From: Oikopleura dioica
Lineage: Eukaryota > Chordata > Appendicularia > Copelata > Oikopleuridae
DNA: 64,000 bases
Direction: 5' to 3'
Assembly (NCBI GenBank): GCA_907165135.1
Contig: OU015567.1
Location: forward strand, 15,195,001-15,259,000
Positions 23,645 through 34,400 of the stretch are shown here, in pieces (the stretch's first letter is position 1; each line of letters begins with the position of its first letter). The notes beneath the pieces were generated by a model. It did no database searches, was not told the origin of the DNA, and saw only the letters and a list, made by a program, of their open reading frames with translations. Position numbers and translations under genes: made by a program.

Positions 23645-24304
23645 TTATCGATGAAACAATTCGTTGTAGACATCCCAGAAGAGATCGTTAGAGGCCTGGC
23701 GTCCGCGACCAGAGACCGGATTCAGTCGTCCTCCGTCCAGCTCGATCATGTAAGTGAGAAAGTAGGCTTCGGCCATTTGCAGCCAGAATCGCTCTTTTCC
23801 ATGGATCCGAAAGAGTCCATCGTACTGGTACGCATTGTATTCCGAATCGGCGAGCCACGTGCAGAAAACTTTTCCTGGGCTTCCGTACATATCGATTTCT
23901 ATCTTGAAAAAGGGTTCGTTTTTGATTTTAGAGTATTTTCAGACATAACTGTCTGTCAGACAGCAGACAGAAAGACATCACAAATGAGTAACGACGGCTA
24001 ATTTTTAGACACTAGTTTACTGTCCAAAATACTTAAAAGAGTTTTTAAATTAGAAATAAGAACCCATGCTCGTACTCGATCTTTGAAGATCTTGCCCACT
24101 CGTTATACTGTTTCCGCTCTTTCTTTGTACGGTATCCGTTCGTTTTTTGCATTATCTCGAAAAGCGCCTATATTTGAATTCTTAGTTTTTTGATCGAGAA
24201 ATGCTTTTGAAACTTACCTTTGACATTTTTTCGCTTGCAATCGTGGAACTTCGAGTTCCAGGTGGCAAAGGAAGTTCTTTTCGCTCTCCGTAAGGTACCG
24301 CCAT
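23645..24304 (-). CDS. tRNA-splicing endonuclease subunit Sen54-like
   Basis: Exon 1 24304-24218, exon 2 from 24168, last exon to 23645. The pieces follow the SEN54 N-terminal domain: an EWARSSK motif (family: AEW), IEIDMYGSPGKVFCTW (family: VEL..PAGKFWQT), a FRIHGKERFWLQMAEAYFL helix (family: LHPEEALYLLE) and a final NDLFWDVYNELF helix. Sen54 is a structural subunit of the nuclear complex that removes tRNA introns. About 150 aa, much shorter than human TSEN54 (526 aa), so a C-terminal part may be missing or lie in exons I did not find. The intron 2 donor is not a clear GT. Divergent from the ENaC gene, sharing a 420-bp promoter region. Confidence 0.5.
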
Positions 24305-24726
24305 AATTTCAGTTTTGTTGTCTAAAATCGTTTTTCTCTATGATATGGTTTGTTTACTGCGAAAAAATTTTTCGGTAGTTCTGATGAAAAAGCACAGTTA
24401 AATCCGATTAATTCTCTTTCCGGTCCTGTTTTTCAGAACTGGCGCGAAGAAGTGTCCCAGATAGTCTTCCTTCAGTCACGAGCCAATCATACGACGTAAA
24501 TTACTGTCTCCCATATTTTCAATTTTTTATCAAAAAAGCGCTTATCACTGAAATTGAGTTATGACCAGAAAACAATAGAAAACAAGATTTTTAATATTTC
24601 ATTAACATTTTTGAAATTATTTTTTTCAAAAAATCATAAATGGCGGCGTCCGTCTTTGAACTCTAATTTGCGTAATTTTCCATTTTTCGCAAAACAAAAC
24701 TTTTTTTTTCTCTTCTAAAGAAAATC
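24305..24726. other. Shared intergenic region between divergent genes
   Basis: Separates the Sen54-like gene (minus) from the ENaC gene (plus). AT-rich, no gene, no clear TATA box. Confidence 0.4.
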
Positions 24727-26696
24727 ATGAGAGAAGAAGACACAAATTCCGTTTTTCAAAATTTCGCGAAAACCACGACTCTCCATGGACCCGGGAATAT
24801 TTTCAGAGCAATCAGAAAATGGGCAAAAATTGTCTGGACAGTCTCGTTGTTGTCTTCATTTTCCGTTTTTATTTGGCAAGCAATCTCGCTTGTTCAAGAG
24901 TATTTTACTTATCCAGTGAGTACTTCTGGCTTCATTCTCCGGCAAACAGAGACGTTTTTTCCGACAATTACTGTGTGCAATCAAAATCCAGCGAAGTCCT
25001 CGTTAATCCACCAAAACGACGAGACGAGGCTCAGGGACCTCGCTTCCATCAACAATCTTTTCCAGGGCTGCAAAGATATTCTCTACTCTGGAGAGGGATA
25101 CAGAACTGTTTATGCCAGCGACTTGGGCTTCAATTGTAAGAATGATACGACCGTGCTCAAGAATATCACGACTTTACAAACATGCTTGGAGTATTATTGG
25201 TTCGATAAACTTGAAGAAGTGAAGATAAAATTCGAGAATAAAACTGAGTACGAAAAAATCATCGCTGAAAAGTCAGCAACTTGCAGGAATTGGGCCTTAC
25301 GCACTTTAATTCTCTTTTTATTGAAGTTGGAAAAGAACAACTACCCAGGTAGAGCCCATTTTCTAGAGCTCGAAGACAAGCGGATGACTTTGAGTGGTGG
25401 TTACCCGATGAAACCTTTCTTTTATCTCCTCACACGCAGGTTTAATTTCACAGAAATTCAGCTACTTCAAACCTCCTTTTCAGAATTATACTGATCTCTG
25501 GGCTGACCTTATTCATTCTTCAAAAAACCTCGAGCTTTTAAAAATCAATTCTCTTTTCGAACTCGATCTTTCAGAAGCAAAAACTTTCAGCACGAATCCT
25601 GAAGATTTCATCCTTCTGTGCTCTTTCGACGGAAAAGCATGCCACCCAAGCGATTTCAAAGTCTTCCAAAACAAAGAATACGGCAACTGCTTCTCTTTCA
25701 ACCACGGAACTGGCGGCGCTCAGATTTTACGAAGCGACAAAACTGGCGCTAGCTCTGGTCTTTCGCTGGTCTTGAATACCAATCAAAGTGAAAACTTTTA
25801 CTCTGACTTGAATGGTGCACGACTGGTGATTTCTAACCCCTACGAGTATCCGTTCCCGCAGCAAAACGGAATCAACCTTGGAGTTGGCGTTCAAACGCAA
25901 ATTTCAATCAAGCAGCACGAAATTATGAGGACACAGCTTCCCTACGGCGGGCAAAATTGCTCTGACGACTTTTTGTAAGCGAAAAATTCATTCCCCTTTT
26001 TGAATCATATTAAGGACTCCTTGTGTCTTTGATGGAATCTACACTTTTTCCGCTTGTATTCGAAGCTGTATCCAGTTAAAAATCATTGAAAAATGTGGCT
26101 GTATTGATGAAATTCAAGCGGTTTCCTCTACTAGACGATGCAATGCTACTGTTGCTGATGATCGTGAATGCAGAGAAAAGGTTTATTCCGACTTCGCTGA
26201 AGGCAAAATCGACTGCGACTGTGTTCACCGCTGCAACGAGATTTACTACACCATGGAAAGCAGCATTTCTGAGTGGCCCTCGAAAAAATACGAGCCATAC
26301 TTGTGGGCTTCCTTGACTAAAAAAGTGCCGAATATAATGTCGGAGCTGGAAACAACCAAATTGACGAAAGAGAACTTGATGTCGGTGAAAATTTACTTCA
26401 GCGAATTGAATCGGTCTGTTTTGAAGGAGAGTCCGAAATTTACGATTTTTGGATTGATGTCGACAATTGGAGGAAGCTTGGGTCTTTACGTTGGCATGTC
26501 TTTTATAACGATGATAGAGTTTTTTGGCTTCCTGCTCGATCTTGTCAAAAGATGTGTCAGCAAATCTGCGTACTCACTTCGAAGGAAATGTTTAGGATTA
26601 GCAAATACCAATTATAGCAATTTTATAAGCAAAAATGACAAAAGAAAGCAAAAACTAAATGATCCTAAACAAATATTAGTTCTACCACAGCAATAG
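24727..26696 (+). CDS. Degenerin/ENaC-family sodium channel subunit
   Basis: Four exons: 24727-25325, 25367-25439, 25484-25974, 26015-26696, phases agreeing, 614 aa. Domains in order: cytoplasmic N-terminus with GPGNIFRAIRKW; first membrane helix around residues 38-58; the family motif FPTITVCNQNP; large cysteine-rich ectodomain (FILLCSFDGKAC, EYGNCFSFNHG, GLSLVLN, GARLVISNPYE, CGCIDEI, CVHRC); then the pre-M2 IFGLMSTIGGSLGLYVGMSF with the conserved GxS-type pore region, and M2 to about residue 550. The C-terminal tail is basic. The family forms trimeric amiloride-sensitive, peptide- or acid-gated cation channels in the plasma membrane; gating stimulus is not readable here. Confidence 0.9.
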
Positions 26697-27238
26697 TCGA
26701 TTCTTCATCTGAAAAATGAAAGCCTCTGTCTAACCGCTACTTATATATGACATTAATAGTGTCTTATTTTAAATGAATAAACTGATTCGATATCTAAACC
26801 ATCATCAAGATATTCGCGTACGATCATCCTAATGTATGCAAGGAGGGGTTGGAGACTTTCCCGAAGACTAGCGTAAGCAAATATGCGTTGAAATAGTTTC
26901 GGAATTAAGGCCTAAGTTTCTTATCTCTAGCAGAAACATCCTGGTGCTGATTACTTCTCAACGCCTCTTGCCCTGGCTTGGATCCTCCATCAGAGAATCT
27001 GAAGCTAATAATCTCTGAGATTCAAGCTATATTTTTATCGAGGAAAATAAGAAATACCGGTCTCACCACGCATGGCGTTCTACCGCCCAAACAGTCTGGG
27101 AAACTTCTTCTCTCCCATTATATTGATTGAAAGAACCCCTTTATTCAGTTTGACGAGACTTGACGGAAAGAGTTTGCATTGAAAAAGAATAGATAATTGC
27201 CAATTATTAATTGGTATTCCTGTTAAAGAGATTTTACA
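26697..27238. other. Intergenic, no gene seen
   Basis: AT-rich spacer between the ENaC and coiled-coil genes. Short frames only. AATGAATAAA-like signal at about 26770. Confidence 0.4.
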
Positions 27239-27982
27239 ATGAAAACTTCGAAAGAAATGAGCTTCGCTAATTTCCAGAGAAAATATCACGAAGCCAGCGC
27301 AACGATAATCCAAAGAGACTCAGAAATAGCAAATCTCAACGAAATCATCGAATCAAAGGACCAGATCATCAGAAACCTTCAAGCTTCATTTGAAAAACTG
27401 AGAAAAGAAGTAGAGAACGAATCTTCAAAAAGAAGCACACGCGAAATTATGAAAATCAAGGAAAATAATAAAAACGCGCTAGTTTTTCAGAAATCACAGA
27501 TTCAGCGGCTAGAGCGGCAGAAAGAAAAGCTAGAGGATGAAGGAAGAAAACGCAAAGAGCTCCAAGATGAATTAAAAAAGGAAATAAACGCGTTGAAAGA
27601 AGAACAGCAGAGAATGCGGAATAAACAGCAAGAAGATGAGAACCAAATTATTCAACTTAAAGCAGAACTTGACGAAAAATACAAGAAAAATCGACTTGGC
27701 GACGGGACAACTGAAATCGGAATCGAAGGCTCGACGAGTTCTCTCCTTCATCAATCAACAACTGAGCGATCTAAATCGAAAATTCGACAAGCAAACAGAT
27801 GAAATCACTGAATTACGTGGACAAATGCAAGAGCTCAAGATGGAGAATCAAACTCGCGTGGCCCTGTACAGCGGCGAGAGAAAAGTAATTTTTTAGTTGA
27901 GTTTATTTAAAAAAAATATTTTCAGAACGATTTTGAGAGACAGACGAGTCCGGCAAAGAAAATCTACGCAGTTAAAAATTGA
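27239..27982 (+). CDS. Coiled-coil protein with an internal frame break
   Basis: A continuous heptad pattern starts at MKTSKEMSFANFQRKY and runs through SEIANLNEIIESKDQII, LEDEGRKRKELQDELKK and QIIQLKAELDEKYKK in one frame, then continues in the +1 frame as INQQLSDLNRKFDKQ, TELRGQMQELKMEN. A last exon follows after a GT-AG intron (27885-27925): NDFERQTSPAKKIYAVKN. The frame change occurs at about 27680-27730, next to an A-rich AAGAAAAATCG. Explanations are a one-base sequence error or mutation, or a tiny GA-AG intron (about 28 nt at 27697). About 240 aa, lysine/glutamate-rich; no specific family can be assigned. Confidence 0.6.
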
Positions 27983-28031
27983 ATTATCTTCATCAAAAGA
28001 TTCATTCTCAAGCATGTTTTTTAAATAACAT

Positions 28032-28651
28032 TTATTCTTTCGTATTCACTAAAGGTGAAGGAACACATTTGTTGTTTTCACAAATTTCATCAAAGGCACA
28101 GTAGACATTACTTAAACATTCAACTGTATGACACTTGTTCTTTTTGCAGATTTGATTTGCATCGCAGTGCCTGTTTCTATCGCATTCAACATACTCGCAG
28201 AAAGGAAGGCTGATTGGGCTCCAAGACGTTGACCTTATACAGCGTCCTTTCTCACCGCAATCACGATGCTGAGCGCATTTGACTTCAACGCAGATATTTG
28301 ACCATTTGTCGCACATATGAGGGCGATCGTATTTGCAAGTATAACAATGATTATTCTTTGTGCATTCAACCGGCATGCATTTGTTCTCAACGCAACGGTA
28401 GGGTCCTCCTTCTTTGTAAAGTTCAGCACAGTGTTGATTTCTTAAGCATTCTCTAAACTCGCAAACACCACGAACACAAGCACATTTTCCATCTCTGCAT
28501 TCAAGATTACCGTTGATCAAACAATCATTTTTATGTAAACATTCTTAATTAAGAATGGATTTATTACCAATTTTCTGAAAATTAAAATAAACTAACCTCT
28601 TGTCGCAGCATCTGCTTGATAGACAAACCAACAAAAAATGAATACAATCAT
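28032..28651 (-). CDS. Secreted cysteine-repeat protein (minus member of divergent pair)
   Basis: Exon 1 28651-28597 encodes a signal peptide (MIVFIFCWFVYQADA); exon 2 28543-28032. About 188 aa with six to seven repeats of the pattern C..N.HC...C..N.C..VEC, for example ECLRNQHC, VECTKNNHCYTC, VKCAQHRDC, VECDRNRHC, VECLSNVYC. Each repeat has about six cysteines over 30-40 residues, resembling EB-module or small EGF-like disulfide domains. The paralogue is on the opposite strand at 29029. A role as matrix, coat or defence protein is possible; nothing in the sequence decides. Confidence 0.75.
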
Positions 28652-28695
28652 CTTCAAATTCTAGTTTTTTGAAATACAAGATTGACTGATTTTTC

Positions 28696-28703
28696 ATTTT
28701 ATA
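28696..28703 (-). promoter_or_regulatory. TATA box of the minus cysteine-repeat gene
   Basis: TATAAAAT on the minus strand, about 45 nt before the start codon at 28651. Confidence 0.5.
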
Positions 28704-28970
28704 GAAGAATTGGTGGAGCCCCCGAGTTCCATACGCGGAAAAAGTATTTTTTGAGCTTCTTGTTTTACTCGTTTCATTTCACCGCTAAAATAACTTCCAT
28801 GACGAGATCCCTTGTTGGGTAATGAAATAAAAAAATAGTCCAAAAAATTTCTTTCAACGAAAAAAATTCTGAAGTTATTGTAGCGGTCGACTTAAACGGG
28901 TGGAACCAGATTCTTCAAGAAGAAAAAAGGATGTGATTTTGGTTCTTGAAACTCGGTAGCACCACCACAC

Positions 28971-28979
28971 CATAAAAAG
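28971..28979 (+). promoter_or_regulatory. TATA-like element of the plus cysteine-repeat gene
   Basis: CATAAAAAG about 50 nt before the ATG at 29029, mirroring the spacing of the minus partner. Confidence 0.45.
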
Positions 28980-29028
28980 GACGGAAAAGCTCGAGAGCAA
29001 AGAAAAAAAAAAGAGAAATCTTGTCATC

Positions 29029-29802
29029 ATGAAATTCGATGTCAATGTTTTTTTGCTTTTTTTGACCAGTGCGACAGCTTATGGTAAGAATTTGCTGATT
29101 GTAAAAAATGACCAGAGATCTTCTATTTTAGAACCCTGTTATAATAATAATGACTGTACCTCGCAATGTCGTTCGATTGGAAGCTGCATCTGCAATGAAC
29201 GCATATGTGTAGAAGTTGAATGCACCAAAAACGAGCACTGCTCAATGCGCTACGGAGATAAAAACGGGTTTATTTGTAACGAATCTCATCATTGTCAAAT
29301 GGTACAGTGTACAAATAATCTTCATTGCCGCGTTTTTTGCCAAGATGAAATCTGCATCTGCGCCGAAAACAAGTGCCGGGAAGTTGAGTGCACTAGAAAC
29401 CATCACTGCGTCGAGCGATACGGAGAGGAAGAAGGTTATATCTGTAACAAGTCTCATCAATGTGAAAGGGTCGAGTGCACCAAGAACCATCATTGCATTG
29501 GTTGCCGCTACGAAAGCTTACCTTTCGCCTGTGATAAAAAATCAAATCGATGCGTGGAAGTCGACTGCGTGAGAAATGAGCATTGTAGGGAAAAAGAACG
29601 ATGTATTTACAAAAAATGCAAAGTGATGTTTGAGTGCGAAAAACACAGTCATTGCAAGGACGATGAAATATGCAGAGGAAATCGCTGCTACAAAAGAGAA
29701 TGCTACAGTAATTTCCTTTGCGGGGATAACGAAATCTGCAAAAATCATAAATGTATACCCGGGAAATCGAAAAAGCCCGGTTCATCTTACTCTTACTATT
29801 AA
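29029..29802 (+). CDS. Secreted cysteine-repeat protein (plus member of divergent pair)
   Basis: Exon 1 29029-29083 gives the signal peptide (MKFDVNVFLLFLTSATAY); exon 2 29132-29802. Mature part has seven repeats such as VECTKNEHC, VQCTNNLHC, VECTRNHHC, VECTKNHHC, VDCVRNEHC, FECEKHSHC, RECYSNFLC with C-x-C-x-x-N-x-C between. 241 aa, ending in a Ser/Tyr tail. Close paralogue of the gene at 28032, read in the opposite direction 378 bp away. Intron 29084-29131 is 48 nt, has GT-AG ends, and is open in frame, so a retained form would add 16 residues after the signal peptide. Confidence 0.8.
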   Translation: MKFDVNVFLLFLTSATAYGKNLLIVKNDQRSSILEPCYNNNDCTSQCRSIGSCICNERICVEVECTKNEHCSMRYGDKNGFICNESHHCQMVQCTNNLHCRVFCQDEICICAENKCREVECTRNHHCVERYGEEEGYICNKSHQCERVECTKNHHCIGCRYESLPFACDKKSNRCVEVDCVRNEHCREKERCIYKKCKVMFECEKHSHCKDDEICRGNRCYKRECYSNFLCGDNEICKNHKCIPGKSKKPGSSYSYY

Positions 29803-29969
29803 ATTTGCTCTGAAAGCTTCTTATAATAAATTGCCTTACAAAAATGCTCGCTTTATTCATTCTTTATTTCTCAGAATCGAGAGGTTCAACTTCAAAAAAC
29901 TTTTTGTCCCTCCATCCGAAAAGTTCAACGCCCTCGAATATGCGGAATCGTAGGCTTCAGCTTCATGAA

Positions 29970-30060
29970 ACCGGCTACATCGATAAAATTCAGGCTGTTT
30001 CCTCTAGTAGAAGATGCGATTCTACTATTGCGGGTGATCTTGAATGGAGAGAGAAAGTTG
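29970..30060 (+). pseudogene. Broken copy of an ENaC ectodomain segment
   Basis: Frame reads GYIDKIQAVSSSRRCDSTI then GDLEWREKVEKQ, matching CIDEIQAVSSTRRCNATV and DRECREKVYSD of the channel gene at about 26100-26185. Nucleotide identity is also visible (GTTTCCTCTA(C/G)TAGA). No flanking channel exons surround it, so it is a duplicated fragment. It may be carried in a short frame starting at 29844. Confidence 0.7.
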
Positions 30061-30358
30061 AGAAACAAATGCTATTCTTGATGATTTTCCTACGAGGGAA
30101 AAAAGTAAGCACTGTTTTTTATTGAGCGATTAATCTTGCAATAATCAAAGTCTGCACAATAAAAATGTGCCATAATTCGACCAAAAACAGAAAATACATC
30201 ATCGTTATAATGCTAAAGCTGGCCAATGAGAACGATTCGATAGGAAAGACAAGGATTTTCTTTCAAAAGTCAGTTAGATCAGCGAAATAAAATTTGAATA
30301 ATAAGCCCGGATTAGCGAGCTCTCTTACCCCAACGCCACCAGACAATCAAAAATATTC

Positions 30359-30366
30359 TATAAAAG
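30359..30366 (+). promoter_or_regulatory. TATA box of the 30402 gene
   Basis: TATAAAAG ends 35 nt before the ATG, implying an extremely short 5-prime leader or leader trans-splicing. Confidence 0.5.
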
Positions 30367-30401
30367 CAAATTTTTCATTCGAAAACTCAAAAAAAGACTA
30401 G

Positions 30402-31232
30402 ATGAAACGGATTTTTTCAGCATTTTTTTTCCAGTCAGCAGCAGCTTTCTTAGCTGAGCCAGGTTCGGGTGAGCAACCTGATGCCTTCTATGTCGACTTC
30501 CTCGACTTTTGGAGACAGGCTGATGTCGCCGCCTTTCAATGTCGCGATTCGATCGAACGCAATGCTTGGAGAGGTCTTGCCAATCGTTTCATGGAATATT
30601 ACAAAATAGCCCGAAAAGCTGCAAAATTTAACAACGGATGGATCTACGGCGGTGAGCAAGACGTAGGAGACTGCGTGTGCATATTCTGGCCTCCACTTTC
30701 AATTCATTTTGATGAGAAAGCTAGCCCACAAGCGAATATTGATGATTTGCTGCATAAACTGGAATGTTGGATCCAGGAGAGTAAAACAGATATTTACAAA
30801 TTATTTATTACCAATAATTTTTAAATATATTTGTTAAACAAGGCAGTGGCATACAAGTGACATTCCTGAAAACATCAAGAGCGCGTTGAAAAACATTGAA
30901 AAAATTGCGAGCAAAAAGCCAAACCAAGACGAGCCCGTTTCTTACCACATTTCCCATGCGAATATGAGTCATATTATATGACCTATCAACAAGCTCGCGG
31001 CTACTGCTTTGAAAAAGACATGTGGCTAGCTGATCCTGAGAGCCCTGACATGCTTCAAGGGATTCGAAAACAATTAGTGCAAGAAAATGTAGCAAGTCCT
31101 CGGCCAGATGTTTTTAGATTGAAAAAGAAATTACAAACAATATTTCTTCTTGGCAAAAATGGTCCCTCAAATCACTTTCTGAAAATTCTTATAATATCCA
31201 TTTCCTATTTATCTTATATATCCGTGCAATAA
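30402..31232 (+). CDS. Putative secreted protein with a partial C-type-lectin-like domain
   Basis: First frame (30402 to about 30780) begins MKRIFSAFFFQSAAAFLA, a signal peptide, then NAWRGLANRFMEYYKIARKA and GDCVCIFWPP. A second open piece (about 30846-30940) reads DIPENIKSALKNIEKIASKK. A third (from about 30968) has the start of a C-type lectin fold: YYMTYQQARGYCFEKDMWLA then DPESPDMLQGIRKQL. The second half of the lectin domain (WxW, WNDxxC) is absent before the stop at 31232. Junctions between pieces need non-GT donors, so the gene may be spliced unusually, truncated or decayed. Some of this could be two genes. Confidence 0.4.
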
Positions 31233-31456
31233 AAAGAAAAAAATGAAAAACACTTGTCGTCCTTTTTTTAGTTTTCGCCACTGGCGGCGCTTTTTTGACT
31301 TTCAAGCCGCCAATCACAAATGCGACTCAATAATTAGCATTTAAATTCGATGTGCGAAAGCTGGAACTCTTGTTAAAATATTCTGCCCAATAGCCTGGAG
31401 ACTTTCTGGCCTTGAACCAATCAGCATTCTCGTAAGAATCGTAAGAGTTAATTTCG

Positions 31457-34400
31457 ATGAGAGGACCGGTTTACGAAAATCTCGATTACTTCGCCGATTT
31501 ACTAGAGAAAACGATACAATGCAACTTGGATCCAGTGACTGAGCTGTATTTTTCGAACACTGGAACAGGCGAAAAACATGCGTGGATTCGAGACAATCTC
31601 TGGGCAGTTCAGGTCATTGTTTTATAAATTCGTTCTTTTGTAATTTTTGCTTTTCCGATTATCTTTTCAAAACTGCAAAAAGTCTGTCTGGGCGCTGGCC
31701 CTGTCTTTTCGAAAATATGGTGACACTGACGACGCTCGGGCTAAGTTTCAAATGTTCGCTGGCTCTGCTACCAAAACTATGAGATCACTGCTGATGTGCA
31801 TGATGCGCCAGAGTTCGAAAATTGAGAGCTTCAAGAAAACGAAGGCCACTGGAGACGCGATCCATGCGAAATTCAATGTGAGAACTTTGTCCACTGTTGT
31901 TGGCGATCATGACTGGGGACACTTACAGCTCGATGCTACTGGTTTGTTTGTTCTGCAACTTGCACAGGTTTTGACTAGTTTTGTTTGATATTATAGTAAT
32001 TCGTAGATGACCGCGTCTGGTCTGCAGATCATTCTTTCACTAGAAGAAGTCGATTTCATTCAAAATCTCGTGTTCTACATCGAGAGCGCTTACAAAACCG
32101 TCGATTACGGAATCTGGGAGCGTGGTGACAAGACAAACCATGGAGTGCCAGAACTCAACGCCAGTTCGATCGGGATGTGCCTCGCTGCTCTCGAAGCGAT
32201 AGACGGGCTTGACCTGTTCCAATGCCAAGGCGGCTATAGGAGCATCATTCACGTTTCCCCTGATGAAAAGGCCAGGTGCCAGGATGTGTTGGAGTCACTC
32301 TTACCGCGAGAATCAAAGTCAAAGGAAGTTGGTGCTGCGCTCTTGCCGGTCGTCCTATATCCTGCCTTTGCGGTATCTAACTCTGATATTGTCACAAAGA
32401 CGTTGGCAATTATCGATGAAAAACTTCAAGGTTTGGGCTTTTAAAGTTCAAACTCTTTCTATTAAAGATTCGTAGGGGAATTCGGATACATCCGATTTCA
32501 AAGAGACGGCTATCTGACCCCGATAGAAGATCGACATCGTCTTCATTACGATCCTCTGGAATTGGAGCAGTTTGAAAAGATTGAGTGTCAATGGCCGTTA
32601 TTTTTATGCATGCGACTTGTCTCCAAATGTTTTCAGCGAGGAGCGGCAAAGCCTCAAGTGAGTGAGGAAATCAAGGATCTGGAGAATCAAATCAGGGCTG
32701 TTCTTGTCCATGATGATCCTGAGGAAGATCTGTTTAGGGATTTTGAAATATAAATTATCGGATAGCGAACGGATGTCTTTCACTACTGTATGTTGTAGGT
32801 GAAAAGATTAGTTAAAGGCTTTGCTTGAAAATCCCGAAGAAAGCCTTATCTTCCAATGGCTTATGCCATTGATAAAGACTCAGTTGCCATGGAGAGAAAA
32901 GCTCCTGGATCTGCTAAGCGAGATAACGTTGGCTTTCTTCCGCATATTTGGGGACAATCGTTGTATATTCTGTCGCGCCTTTTGGTGGAGGACTTTGTCA
33001 GTCCGGGCGAGCTCGATCCGCTCAACAGAAGAATGGCCATGCAGAAAAGACCGGAAGTTATTGTTCAGGATTTGAGTTGAATAAGTATCTCGATTTAACA
33101 AACGCTTGTGTACAAAATATGCTGAACAAATTAGTGTCTATCAACACTGTTTTGACAAAGAAGCCAGACAATGGATCATTCCCTTTATAACTCAATCGCA
33201 GGTGTCATTCTTGGCACTCGACGATCTCACGCAGGATACTTTCAACGAGCATGGACACCACTTTCAGCGAGCTGAGGACATTACAAAGGTTCGTGTACAT
33301 CCGGTGACTGTTCTCTCCGATTTGTACAAGAATCTTGGAAAGTCGGATATGCTTTGTTTGAGCGGCAGGAAAGGATCTTTTTCGGGATTAATTTTATTGA
33401 AACAGAACCAAATAGGTTTTCAGAATGCTTTTTGATGGCTTATCCGCCATTTTTCGTTGAGTTGATTTTTCATGTTTGTGCAAATTTTCATGCCAGAGCG
33501 CACCAAAGATGAAATTTCATCAGAAAGACTTGATTTTAGAAGATTTTCTGGCATTCTTGTCGGACGTTGAAAAACTGGCGGCATCCAGTTTTCTTCTTGA
33601 TCATAGAGTGAGATTGCCGTGTGGCGATCTACTCTGTAAGCTTGGAAGATATAGTAACCACTGCATAGATTCGCAAACGGGAAAAATAACACTATTTTCA
33701 TTTTTCGGAGTAAAAATGGATAACGGAAGGCTAGAATGATCATCATATAAATATATTTGGTTACAGAAGCTTTCGTAATCCTCGGTAATCTTGAAGGATG
33801 CGCGTTCGTTCCCTAGCATCCATTCATTCGTGCATCAGTGCTTCGAATCTGGAAGCAACCATGAATTAATTTTTGGCTGGAGACAGGCCTTTGATGTAAT
33901 AATTCTACGGAAATCACTCCATGTCGAGTGTTGATCACAGATCCTAAATAGACCCAAAGGACGAATTGGCATTCTAAGCACTTCGAAGTTCTACGAACTG
34001 GGAGACGGAACGATGACCTTCTTCTACCCGGAATTTTCAAACATTGATCAGAATTGGATCGCAGCTGATGTCAACATCTTCATTGAGGAGGTTCAAACAG
34101 AGCTGAACTACATTCAATCGCACTGGAATCACCCTGGACGCCCTACAATTGTCATTCCGCTGAGCACCGAGCTTATTTGGAATACATCAGATTCTTGTGT
34201 ACATAGGCTGGGGCTAAGCGATAGTTTCCTTTGATTTTCTTAGTATTTTACCCTTGCTCTTGATTGACCTTCACAATTGAATGACGTAATCTTGACAGAA
34301 AATTCACTCTATTACGATTTCATCACCGCTTACCCCTTCTAAAGCGAAATAATTAATCTCGTCCGAAAAATTACTTCTGGATACATCGCAGGAGTACGAG

